Assembly (NCBI GenBank): GCA_028292625.1
Contig: JAQGLY010000067.1
Coordinates: 1 to 64,000, forward strand
Length of the DNA: 64,000 bases
Direction of reading: 5' to 3'
Source: Herbaspirillum sp.
GTDB lineage: Bacteria > Pseudomonadota > Gammaproteobacteria > Burkholderiales > Burkholderiaceae_D
In this document: in pieces, positions 46,004 through 53,787 of the stretch
Numbering within the stretch: the stretch's first letter is position 1
Layout of the letters: each line of letters begins with the position of its first letter
Notes under the pieces: model-generated
Seen by the model: only the letters and a program-made list of their open reading frames with translations
What the model was told of the DNA's origin: nothing
The model's database searches: none
Position numbers and translations under genes: made by a program

Positions 46004-46016
46004 CGTGGTACACCCC
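46004..46016 (-). promoter_or_regulatory. Motif shared with the 42 kb intergenic region
   Basis: GGGGTGTACCACG on the minus strand resembles GGGGCACACCACG at 41928. The gap 45937-46252 (316 bp) between marR-1 and coxL-2 holds no gene; it contains this motif, the palindrome at 46100 and the promoter at 46192. Confidence 0.3.
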
Positions 46017-46099
46017 TTTTTGCACAAGATGAGGGAATTTGCCTGTCGGAATAGGGCGGCATAGGGAAAGCTTGCGATAAAACGGTGCATCGAAAATAG

Positions 46100-46109
46100 G
46101 GGGTACCCC
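46100..46109. promoter_or_regulatory. GGGGTACCCC palindrome, MarR operator candidate
   Basis: A perfect 10-bp palindrome in the divergent gap, flanked by TAG and ACA. It lies 83 bp upstream of the sigma-54-type promoter and 164 bp before marR-1. MarR proteins bind short palindromes, but the size is below the usual 16-20 bp. Confidence 0.3.
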
Positions 46110-46191
46110 ACATTATATGTGCGGGAATGGACTCGCAATCGCCATCGCCTCCCTGTGGGACTTGCCCGAGCGCAGGCGCATCGCCGGACGC

Positions 46192-46207
46192 TGGCATGTT
46201 CCTTGCG
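46192..46207 (+). promoter_or_regulatory. Sigma-54-type promoter of hydroxylase set 2
   Basis: TGGCATGTTCCTTGCG has GG-N10-GC and both TGGCA and TTGC cores. The expected transcript start, about 12 bp after the GC, is near 46218. This fits a TTG start at 46253 with its ribosome-binding site, and leaves no leader for the ATG at 46229. Confidence 0.7.
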
Positions 46208-46252
46208 CCGCTGACGGCAATGTCATGAATGCCACCTGGAAAGGGAGCCGCA

Positions 46253-48631
46253 TTGAATACCATTGAAGACAGGAAGCCGAGCGAAACCGGCATCGGCGCT
46301 TCGCTGTTGCGCAAGGAAGACGATCGCTTCCTGCGCGGTCGCGGCCAGTATGTCGGCAATATCCGGATGGTCGGCATGCGCGACGTGGCCTTCGTCCGCA
46401 GCCCCGTCGCCCATGCGCGCATTCGCAGCATAGAAAAGCCGGCAGGCGCGGAAGATGCGGTGTTCGTCCTGTCCGATCTGTCCGGCGTGCGGCCCATCGT
46501 CGCCGACTCGGGCCTGCCCGGATTTCGTTCGTCGGAGCAGCCGGTGCTGGCCGGCGGAAAAGTGCGCCAGGTCGGCGAGATGATCGCCATGTGCGTGGCC
46601 GACAGCCGCGCCGAGGCCGAGGATCTGGCGGCGCAGGTGTTCGCCGATTTCGATGAACTGCCGGCCGTGGTCGACATGCTGGCCGCGCGCGGACCGGCAT
46701 CGCCGCTGGTGCATGAGCACTGGGCCGACAATGTCTTTCTGGAAACCGCCGTCGGTGTGGACGCCGGCGGCGACTTCGACAGCGTATGCGCCGGCGCCGC
46801 GATCAAGGTCCGGCGCCGCCTGCGCACCGCGCGCCAAAGCATGGCGCCGATGGAGGGCCGGGGCGTGGTCGCGCACTGGGACCGGGCGCAGGAACAACTG
46901 GTAATGCATACCTCGGCCCAGATGCCGCATATCAACCGCACCGGCCTGGCCGCCTGCCTTGGCCTGGACGAGGGCAGCATCCGGGTGATCTCGCCGGACG
47001 TGGGCGGCGGTTTCGGCTACAAAGGCATCCTGCTGCCCGAGGAAGTCTGCCTCGGCTGGCTGGCCATGCATTGCGGCCACCCGGTGCGCTGGATCGAAGA
47101 CCGTCGCGAACAACTGACGGCCAATGCCAATTGCCGCGAACATGACTACGACATTACCGGCTATGCCGACCGCGACGGCCGCCTGCTGGCGATCGATTGC
47201 GAAGCGACCGTCGATTCCGGCGCCTATTCCGCCTATCCGTTCTCGGCCTGTCTGGAAGCGGCGCAGATCGGCAGCATTCTGCCTGGACCCTACAAGATGG
47301 AGCGCTATCGCTGCCGTACCTGGTCGGTGGCGACCAACAAACCGCCCATCCTGCCGTACCGCGGCGTGGCCCGGACCGGCGTCTGTTATGCGATCGAAAC
47401 CGTGATGGATGCGATCGCGGTCGAAGCCGGTCTGGAACCGTCGGAGGTCCGCTTGCGCAATCTGGTGCGCGCCGACGAAATGCCGTTCGACAACATCACC
47501 GGCAAACATTTCGACAGCGGCGATTATCCCGAGGCGGTGCGGCGCGCGATGGCGTCCATCGATTTGCCTGCAGTGCGCGCGCGTCAATTGCGCGGCGAAG
47601 CGGATGGACGCCGCATCGGTTTCGGGATGGCGGTGTTCTGCGAACAGGGCGCGCACGGCACCTCGGTCTATCACGGCTGGGGCATCCCGATGGTGCCCGG
47701 ACGCGAACCGGCGGTGGTGCGTCTGACGCCCGACGGCATACTGGAAGTGCGCTGCGGCGTGCATTCCCACGGACAAGGTATGGAAACCACGCTGGCGCAG
47801 ATCGCCAGCGAAGTGCTGGGCATCGCGCCGTCGCGGGTGCGCGTGGTGCTGGGCGATACCGGCGTCACGCCGTACTCCACCGGCACCTGGGGCTCGCGCT
47901 CCATCGTGATGGCCGGCGGCGCGGTCGGCCAGGCGTGCAAGGAATTGAAGGGGCGTCTGAAGCATATCGGCGCGTGGTTGCTTAAGAGCGCGGCGGATGA
48001 GGTGCGATGGGAAGGCGACGGCGTGGCCGCCGGCGGCGCCCGCATCGGCATCGGCGCGCTGGCGCATGCCTGGTATCGCGCGCCGCAGACCTTGCCGCCC
48101 GACGCCGATCCGCGCGGCCTGGAAGTGCATACCACCTACCAGGCCAAGCGCGACACCGGGACCTTCAGCTATGCCTGCCACGCCGTGGTGGTGGCGGTCG
48201 ACACGGAGTTGGGTAAAACCGAGATTCTGGATTACGTGATCGTCGAGGACGGCGGCGTGCTGATCAACCCGATGGTGGTCGACGGCCAGATCTACGGCGG
48301 CGCGGCGCAGGGCATAGGCACCGCGCTGTACGAAGAGATGCGCTATAGCGACGAGGGCCAGCCGCTGGCGTCGACGCTGGCCGATTACATTCTGCCCGGC
48401 GCAACCGAGGTGCCGGCCATCCGTATCGAGCACATGGAAACCCCGGCGCCGTATACCGAGTTCGGCCAGAAGGGCATAGGCGAAAGCGGCGCGATCGGTT
48501 CTACCGCGGCGGTGGCCAATGCGGTCAACGACGCGCTGCGCCCGCTCGGCGTCGAGATCGGCGTGCTGCCGATCACGCCCAGGGTCGTGGTCGACGCGAT
48601 CGCCGCGGCGCGCGCCGGAGACGCCGCATGA
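46253..48631 (+). CDS. Molybdenum hydroxylase large subunit (CoxL/XDH family), set 2
   Basis: The molybdopterin subunit of the second hydroxylase. I choose TTG 46253 (MNTIEDRKPSETGIGASLLR) because AAGGGAG lies five bases before it; ATG 46229 would give eight more residues but has no such site. 792 residues. Seen are EGRGVVAHWDRAQEQLVMHTS, DVGGGFGYKGILLPEE, the active-site loop ILPYRGVARTGVCYAIE and the glutamate of QKGIGESGAIG. As in set 1 the CO dehydrogenase motif AYRCSFR is absent. Genes for FAD and Fe-S subunits follow with ATGA overlaps. Substrate unknown. Confidence 0.9.
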   Translation: MNTIEDRKPSETGIGASLLRKEDDRFLRGRGQYVGNIRMVGMRDVAFVRSPVAHARIRSIEKPAGAEDAVFVLSDLSGVRPIVADSGLPGFRSSEQPVLAGGKVRQVGEMIAMCVADSRAEAEDLAAQVFADFDELPAVVDMLAARGPASPLVHEHWADNVFLETAVGVDAGGDFDSVCAGAAIKVRRRLRTARQSMAPMEGRGVVAHWDRAQEQLVMHTSAQMPHINRTGLAACLGLDEGSIRVISPDVGGGFGYKGILLPEEVCLGWLAMHCGHPVRWIEDRREQLTANANCREHDYDITGYADRDGRLLAIDCEATVDSGAYSAYPFSACLEAAQIGSILPGPYKMERYRCRTWSVATNKPPILPYRGVARTGVCYAIETVMDAIAVEAGLEPSEVRLRNLVRADEMPFDNITGKHFDSGDYPEAVRRAMASIDLPAVRARQLRGEADGRRIGFGMAVFCEQGAHGTSVYHGWGIPMVPGREPAVVRLTPDGILEVRCGVHSHGQGMETTLAQIASEVLGIAPSRVRVVLGDTGVTPYSTGTWGSRSIVMAGGAVGQACKELKGRLKHIGAWLLKSAADEVRWEGDGVAAGGARIGIGALAHAWYRAPQTLPPDADPRGLEVHTTYQAKRDTGTFSYACHAVVVAVDTELGKTEILDYVIVEDGGVLINPMVVDGQIYGGAAQGIGTALYEEMRYSDEGQPLASTLADYILPGATEVPAIRIEHMETPAPYTEFGQKGIGESGAIGSTAAVANAVNDALRPLGVEIGVLPITPRVVVDAIAAARAGDAA

Positions 48632-49464
48632 AGGCCGCATCGTTCGATTACGCGCGGCCGGACAACTGCGCCGACGCCATCGCCTTGTTGAAGGCCAGCG
48701 CCGGCATGGGCAAGATCGTCGGCGGCGGACAGTCGCTGGGGCCGATGATGAACTTGCGGCTGGCGCAGCCGGAGCTGCTGGTCGATGTGCGCGGCATCGC
48801 GGCGCTGCGCGTCTGTTCGGAGCAGGCGGACGCGATCACGCTGGGGGCGGCGACCACGCACGCCGACATCGAGGACGGCCGGGTTCCCGATCCGAGCCGC
48901 GGGCTGATGCCGTATGTCGCGGCCGGCATCGCCTATCGCGCGGTACGCAGCCGCGGCACACTTGGCGGCAGCCTGGCGCATGCCGATCCTGCCGCTGACT
49001 GGGTCAACCTGATGCTGCTGCTGGATGCGCAGTACCTGCTGCAAGGACCGAGCGGTGCACGCACTGTCGCCGGCGGCGAATGGATGGCCGGCGCTTTCAC
49101 CACCGCGCTGCTGGACGACGAAATTCTGACGGCGGTGCGCATCCCGCTGTTGTCGGCCTCGGCCCGCTGGAGCTATTACAAGAGCAATCGCAAGACCGGC
49201 GAGTTCGCCGATGCGATCGCGGCCTTTGTCGACGATCCCGTGCGCGGCGTGCGGCGCGGCCTGGTCGGCGCGACCGACGGCACGCCGCATGTGATCGCCG
49301 ATGCCTCGCCCTTGCTCGACGGCTGGGATGGCGCATTTGCCGCCGCCCAGCTGAAGGCGGCGGGACTGACGCCGGATACCTATGAATACCGGGTGCACCA
49401 GACCGCGCTGTCGCGCGCCGCCGCCCGGTTGTCGCAGAGCAATGGAAAGGGAGGCACCGCATGA
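48628..49464 (+). CDS. Molybdenum hydroxylase FAD subunit (CoxM family), set 2
   Basis: A 278-residue FAD-binding subunit. FAD loops are VGGGQSLGPMMNLRLAQPEL (about 32-51) and TLGGSLAHADPAADWVNLMLL (about 111-131); the C-terminal CO dehydrogenase flavoprotein domain follows. ATGA overlaps join it to the large and Fe-S subunit genes. It is distinct from the set 1 FAD subunit, so this is not a recent local duplication. Confidence 0.93.
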   Translation: MKAASFDYARPDNCADAIALLKASAGMGKIVGGGQSLGPMMNLRLAQPELLVDVRGIAALRVCSEQADAITLGAATTHADIEDGRVPDPSRGLMPYVAAGIAYRAVRSRGTLGGSLAHADPAADWVNLMLLLDAQYLLQGPSGARTVAGGEWMAGAFTTALLDDEILTAVRIPLLSASARWSYYKSNRKTGEFADAIAAFVDDPVRGVRRGLVGATDGTPHVIADASPLLDGWDGAFAAAQLKAAGLTPDTYEYRVHQTALSRAAARLSQSNGKGGTA

Positions 49465-49937
49465 GCCGGCTGGATATCACCGTCAACGGCAAGGCGCTCA
49501 GCGTCAGCGTCGAGCCGCGCACGCATCTGGCCGATTTCCTGCGCGAACAGCGCATGCTGACCGGCACCAATCTCGGCTGCGAGCAGGGCGTCTGCGGCGC
49601 ATGCACGCTGATGGTGGACGGCGTGCCTATGCGTTCCTGCATCGTCCCGGCGGTGTCGTGCGCCAATGCGCAAGTGCGCACCATCGAAGACTTCGACGGC
49701 GATGCGATCATGATGGAACTGCGGGCGGCGTTCAGCGCCGAGCATGCGCTGCAGTGCGGTTACTGCACGCCCGGCATGCTGGCCACGGCGCGCGATATCG
49801 TCACCCGTCTGCCGGATGCGGACGAGGCGCGGATCCGGCTGGAGCTGTCCGGCAATCTGTGCCGCTGCACCGGCTACGTCGGCCTGGTCGCGGCGGTGCG
49901 CCGGGTGCTGGAGGCGCGCCGCGCCGCGGCGGCCTGA
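49461..49937 (+). CDS. Molybdenum hydroxylase 2Fe-2S subunit (CoxS family), set 2
   Basis: A 158-residue two-cluster iron-sulfur subunit. The first cluster uses GCEQGVCGACTLMVDGVP plus RSC, the second CGYCTPGMLAT and CRCTGYVGLV. It ends the large-medium-small operon. Downstream, a long inverted repeat separates it from the convergent marR-2. Confidence 0.94.
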   Translation: MSRLDITVNGKALSVSVEPRTHLADFLREQRMLTGTNLGCEQGVCGACTLMVDGVPMRSCIVPAVSCANAQVRTIEDFDGDAIMMELRAAFSAEHALQCGYCTPGMLATARDIVTRLPDADEARIRLELSGNLCRCTGYVGLVAAVRRVLEARRAAAA

Positions 49938-49946
49938 GCGGCTTTC

Positions 49947-50060
49947 CCCGGCGGCCCTTCGATACGGGCGTTGCCCTACTCAGGGCGAACGGCTTTTCTC
50001 TAATTTTCACAAAAGCCCGTTCGTCCTGAGGAGCCGAAGGCGTATCGAAGGATCGCCGCA
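49947..50060. repeat. Long intergenic inverted repeat, copy 3 of 3
   Basis: Arms 49947-49992 and 50012-50060 carry CCTTCGATACG and ACTCAGGGCGAACGG with the complement GTTCGTCCTGAGGAGCCGAAGGCGTATCGAAGG. The loop is about 20 bp. It fills the gap between the convergent Fe-S subunit gene and marR-2, as copy 1 does between hemH and prmC. Confidence 0.85.
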
Positions 50061-50106
50061 ACAGGAAAACTCAAAGAATGTCCATAAAAACCCCGGATGG
50101 ATTCCT

Positions 50107-50640
50107 TTATTCCTCGGAGCCCGGCTTGCGCGCCTCCAGCACGGGCGTGCGGCTCAAGCCGTTATTGGTTTCGACCAGCAACAGCAAGGCGCTGATGAAT
50201 TCCTTGCGGCGTGAAGCCGGCAGCGCGGCGATGGTGCGCTGATGCGCGCGCGCCACGTTGGTTTCCAGACGGGCCAGCGTGGCGCGGCCGATTTCGGTCA
50301 GCTCCGCCACTTTTTTTCGTTTGTCGATGCGGGAGACGCGGCGCTGAATCAGACGGCGTTCGGTCAGACGGGCCAGCACGTCGGCAATGTTGGCGCGATC
50401 CAGGCCGACCGCGCGCGACAGGGCGATCTGTTCGGATGGACCCAATTGCTCGATGGCGGTGAGAATGCTGTATTGCACGGGCGTAATGCCCTCCGGCGCG
50501 CATTCCTCCATGAACAAGGCGACATGGATCTGATGCAGCCGCCGGATCAGAAAGCCCGGACGTTCTTCCAGCGAGGTATGGCGCCAGCCGGATGTCGGCA
50601 TGTCTTCCGAGTCCGGTTCCGGTTTCGATCGCGCAGTCAT
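50107..50640 (-). CDS. MarR-family regulator 2
   Basis: A 177-residue regulator. RPGFLIRRLHQIHVALFMEE, GITPVQYSILTAIEQL and DRANIADVLARLTERRLIQRR form the winged helix. It shares the unusual RPGFLIRRLHQ helix with MarR-1 at 45,421, so the two are paralogues. It follows the DUF1989 gene by 11 bp in the same direction. Probably it controls the DUF1989 gene and perhaps the divergent amino-acid-type transporter. Confidence 0.92.
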   Translation of the reverse strand: MTARSKPEPDSEDMPTSGWRHTSLEERPGFLIRRLHQIHVALFMEECAPEGITPVQYSILTAIEQLGPSEQIALSRAVGLDRANIADVLARLTERRLIQRRVSRIDKRKKVAELTEIGRATLARLETNVARAHQRTIAALPASRRKEFISALLLLVETNNGLSRTPVLEARKPGSEE

Positions 50641-50651
50641 CGCCGCGGCGC

Positions 50652-51305
50652 TTACGGCCGGTAGACGATGACTTCGATCGGAGTCGGCTTGAAGCCGGAG
50701 GCGGGGTTGTGTTCCTGCGGACAGTTCGACAGCATGGCGATGACCGGCATTTCAGCCTGCAGTTCGACATGGTCGCCGGGTTTGGAGACGCCGGGAGCAA
50801 TCGCGACGCTGCCGTCCTCGCTGAACGCGACGCGCATGAAAAAGTTGATGTTGGACACGATTTCCGACGGCGCCATCGACCAGTCGGCCAGTTCGGCGAT
50901 GAAGTTGGCGCGGCAGCTCTTGGTCTTGACCACGCCGTAGCGCACCAGATCGATCTCGTTGCTGCAGCAGCCGGCCAGCGTGTCATGAAAGCCGCAGCTG
51001 TCCGACACCACCGAAAACATCACCTTTGCATGGTCCGAATAAATCTTGCAGCCTTCGGTGATGTACAGCGACTTGTTCAGTTTGACCGTGTTGGGGATGT
51101 TCAGTCGGTCCATCGGCAGCTCCGGCGAGTAGCACAGGAAATCGACCGCCTGCTGTCCTTCGAGATCGATGATGCGCAGGCGTTCGCCCGGCTCCATGCG
51201 GCGCGACCAGCGCCCGCCGGCCGCGATTACCTCGTGAAAAAGCACGTTGCCGAACGGTTCGGCGGTGGGGCTGGACGGCGGGGTTTGCTGAGAAAGGGTC
51301 GACAT
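50652..51305 (-). CDS. DUF1989 protein (urea carboxylase-associated family)
   Basis: A 217-residue protein with start MSTLSQQTPPSSPTAEPFG. FHEVIAAGGRWSRRMEPGERLRIIDLEGQQAVDFLCYS is the typical N-terminal part. The putative metal site is SDSCGFHDTLAGCCSNE, with NFFMRVAFSEDGSVAIAPGVSKPGDHVEL near the end. Members often occur in pairs next to urea carboxylase and have been linked to carboxyguanidine deimination. Here a single gene stands with marR-2 and an amino-acid-type transporter and no urea carboxylase is in the window. A role in nitrogen release is likely; the substrate is not known. Confidence 0.85.
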   Translation of the reverse strand: MSTLSQQTPPSSPTAEPFGNVLFHEVIAAGGRWSRRMEPGERLRIIDLEGQQAVDFLCYSPELPMDRLNIPNTVKLNKSLYITEGCKIYSDHAKVMFSVVSDSCGFHDTLAGCCSNEIDLVRYGVVKTKSCRANFIAELADWSMAPSEIVSNINFFMRVAFSEDGSVAIAPGVSKPGDHVELQAEMPVIAMLSNCPQEHNPASGFKPTPIEVIVYRP

Positions 51306-51512
51306 GAATTGGCTCCTGGCCGAATTGGTTCGTACACATCCTATCAGTCGCATGAAAGCAGATCAACAGCCGTCGGCGGGTTTTTTTGCAACGCACCGGA
51401 ATGCACTGTCCATGCACTTTTTTGTTGAGTCCTTGCGCCAAAAACAGGAGATTTCGGCGCGCCGCTGTCGATATCGGTGCGCCAATCGCAATGCGCCGCG
51501 GCGGCTCAACGA

Positions 51513-51528
51513 TGGCATGCATATTGCT
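51513..51528 (+). promoter_or_regulatory. Sigma-54-type promoter of the second ABC transporter
   Basis: TGGCATGCATATTGCT has GG-N10-GC and the same TGGCATG start as the set 2 promoter. The GC is about 100 bp before the binding-protein ATG. The gap 51306-51625 (320 bp) holds no gene; two TGCAC repeats 11 bp apart lie at 51402 and 51413 upstream of this site. Confidence 0.7.
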
Positions 51529-51625
51529 GAATTCCGTTTGTTCGTCAGTAGGCATCGTTTCAGCGATTTCAACCTTCGCGCGCGGGCATTGCTGTCCGGT
51601 GCGGTTCTTCCTTCAGGGGGCATTC

Positions 51626-52471
51626 ATGACAACATCCGTATTTGGTAAACGCAATTGGGTCGGCGGCAGCGCGGTTCTGGTGGCATTGGTGGCGGCATTG
51701 GCGGGCATCGGCAAGCCGGCGGCAGCGGCAACCACCGCTGAAGTCAAGGCGCGCGGTTTTATCACGGTCGTCACGGAAGACGATTTCAAGCCGTTCGAGT
51801 TTGTGGAGAACGGCGTTCCCACCGGCTATGACAACGAGATGCTGGCGCTGGTGCGCAAGAAGCTTCCGTTTGAAATCAAACAGCAGATCGTGCCATGGCC
51901 GGGAATCTTGCCGGGCGTCACCACCGGCAAGTTCGACATGGCGTTGACCGCGATCCTGGTCAGTCCCGAACGCAAGAGCACTTTCGACTTCACCATGCCG
52001 CTGGCCGAGTCGACCACCTACTATGGCATCAAGAAGGGCAGCGCCGTCAAATCCGCGGACGATCTGGTGGACAAGGTGGTGGGCGCGCAGACAGGCAGCG
52101 CGATGCTGGCCGACCTGAAGGCCTTTAATCAAACGCTGATCGCCAAGCATGGCAAGGGCATCAAGCAGATCATCGAATACCAGAGCTATCCGGAAGCGTA
52201 TCAGGATCTCGGCATCGGCCGCCTCGATGCCGTCGCCAATACGCTGATCAACCTCAACTCGCTGGTGGCGACCAAGCCGGATATGTTCGTCATCGGCCAG
52301 AGCGTCGGCAAGCCGGTTTATATCGCATGGGCCGTCAAGAAAGGCAATGCCGGCGTGCTGGAACTCATCAACGGCGCGTTGAGCGACTTGAAGAAGAGCG
52401 GCCAGATGTACGAGCTGCAAAAGAAGTGGCTGGGAACCAGCTTTGAAAAAATGCCGCTTTCGGTCAATTGA
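51626..52471 (+). CDS. ABC transporter substrate-binding protein, polar amino-acid type
   Basis: A 281-residue periplasmic binding protein. Start MTTSVFGKRNWVGGSAVLVALVAAL is preceded by CAGGGGG. The signal peptide ends near KPAAAA. FITVVTEDDFKPFEFVENGVPTGYDNEML and GKFDMALTAILVSPERKSTFDFTMP are the family hallmarks. It starts a four-gene transporter operon. The typical ligands are amino acids and related small nitrogen compounds, but the position beside a DUF1989 gene and a sigma-54-type promoter suggests a pathway-specific compound. Confidence 0.93.
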   Translation: MTTSVFGKRNWVGGSAVLVALVAALAGIGKPAAAATTAEVKARGFITVVTEDDFKPFEFVENGVPTGYDNEMLALVRKKLPFEIKQQIVPWPGILPGVTTGKFDMALTAILVSPERKSTFDFTMPLAESTTYYGIKKGSAVKSADDLVDKVVGAQTGSAMLADLKAFNQTLIAKHGKGIKQIIEYQSYPEAYQDLGIGRLDAVANTLINLNSLVATKPDMFVIGQSVGKPVYIAWAVKKGNAGVLELINGALSDLKKSGQMYELQKKWLGTSFEKMPLSVN

Positions 52472-52486
52472 TCGACCCCGGATCGC

Positions 52487-53131
52487 ATGAGCGCATACGA
52501 TTACTGGAGTATCGTGCAGGCTGCGCTGACGACGGTGTCGTTTTCGTTCGTCAGCATTCTGTTCGGCGTGCCGATCGGGCTCGGCCTGGCGCTGTTGCGC
52601 TGGGCCCGGGTGCCGGTGTTCAGCCAGATCGTGACGGGTTACGTCAGCATCGTGCGCTCCTGTCCGGCGGTGACGCTGATCTTGCTGATCTATTTCGCGC
52701 TCCCGCAATTCGGCATTTCGCTGGGCCCGATGGCCGCCGGCGTGCTGGCGCTGACGATTTCCACCGCCGCGTTCAATAGCGAAATCTGGCGCAGCGCCCT
52801 GATCAATTTCCCGGTCGACCAGTACGACGCCGCCCGCGCGTTCGCGATGCCGCGTGCGCTGCGTTTCCGGCGCATCGTGTTTCCGCAGGTATGGCGCGCC
52901 AGCCTGCCGGGGCTGGTCAGCGAAATGACCTTGCAGGTCAAGTCCAGTCCGGCGATCGCCGTGATCGGCATTGTGGAAATCACGCGCGCGGCATTGCGCG
53001 TCGGCGCGCGCACCTACGATCCGCTGCCGCCGTTCATGTTTGCATTGGTGCTGTACAGTCTGATCGTGTACGTATTGGTCAAGGCGCAACGGCTGCTGGA
53101 ACAGCGCCAGCCGATCGAGAGCCGGACGTGA
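52487..53131 (+). CDS. ABC transporter permease 1, polar amino-acid type
   Basis: A 214-residue inner-membrane permease of the HisM/GlnP type with about five helices. Coupling loop: ARAFAMPRALRFRRIVFPQVW. The stop overlaps the start of the second permease by one base (TGATG). Together the two permeases form the heterodimeric channel. Confidence 0.93.
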   Translation: MSAYDYWSIVQAALTTVSFSFVSILFGVPIGLGLALLRWARVPVFSQIVTGYVSIVRSCPAVTLILLIYFALPQFGISLGPMAAGVLALTISTAAFNSEIWRSALINFPVDQYDAARAFAMPRALRFRRIVFPQVWRASLPGLVSEMTLQVKSSPAIAVIGIVEITRAALRVGARTYDPLPPFMFALVLYSLIVYVLVKAQRLLEQRQPIESRT

Positions 53132-53787
53132 TGGGCGACTTCGCCATTATCTGGAGCGAGCGTGCGGGCGTGCTCGAAGGTCTCCTCAATACGATGGGAC
53201 TGGTGGCGATCGGTTCCGTCCTGTCGCTGCTGCTGGGCGCGCTGGTGACGCCGATGCTGATGTCCCGCCGCAAAGCGATTGCACGCATCGCGACCATCTA
53301 TGTGGATGCGATGCGCTGCGTGCCTTTTTTGCTGTTTGTATACCTGATTTATTTCGGCTTGCCGTCGCTGGGCGTTCGCTTTTCCAGCTGGTGGTCCGGC
53401 GCGCTGGCGTTGGTGCTGTACAACGCGGCCTATATGGCGGAATTGCTGCGCGGCGCATGGCAAAAGTTGCCCGAGTCGATGATCGAAGCCGGGCACGCGT
53501 TCGGCTTTACCGGCTTCACGCTGCTGCGGCGCATCGTGCTGCCGCCGGTGATCCTGCGCGCGGTGCCGATGATCGGCAACCAGCTGATCCAGATCCTGAA
53601 AGACAGCGCGTTCCTGACCGTGATTGCGGTGTCGGAATTGACGCACGAACTGACCGGCATCCAATCCATGCATTTCATCCCCTTCGCCGCATTCCTGACG
53701 GCGGTGCTGCTCTATTGGGGCGTCTGCCTATTGATCGAAGGGGGCGTCGCGCTGTTAAACCGACTTGCCGAGGAGCGCAAATCTTGA
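53131..53787 (+). CDS. ABC transporter permease 2, polar amino-acid type
   Basis: A 218-residue permease with start MGDFAIIWSERAGVLEGLL. Coupling loop: EAGHAFGFTGFTLLRRIVLPPV. Five or so membrane helices; ends LLIEGGVALLNRLAEERKS. Its stop overlaps the TTG start of the ATPase gene. The longer frame open upstream of 53131 is only read-through of the first permease region. Confidence 0.93.
   Translation: MGDFAIIWSERAGVLEGLLNTMGLVAIGSVLSLLLGALVTPMLMSRRKAIARIATIYVDAMRCVPFLLFVYLIYFGLPSLGVRFSSWWSGALALVLYNAAYMAELLRGAWQKLPESMIEAGHAFGFTGFTLLRRIVLPPVILRAVPMIGNQLIQILKDSAFLTVIAVSELTHELTGIQSMHFIPFAAFLTAVLLYWGVCLLIEGGVALLNRLAEERKS

Noticed and set aside
51306-51396. A fifth sigma-54-type promoter reading toward the DUF1989 gene
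   Set aside because: A GGC-N9-TGC arrangement occurs on the minus strand (GGCTGTTGATCTGC) but lacks the TGGCA core, so it is too weak to call.
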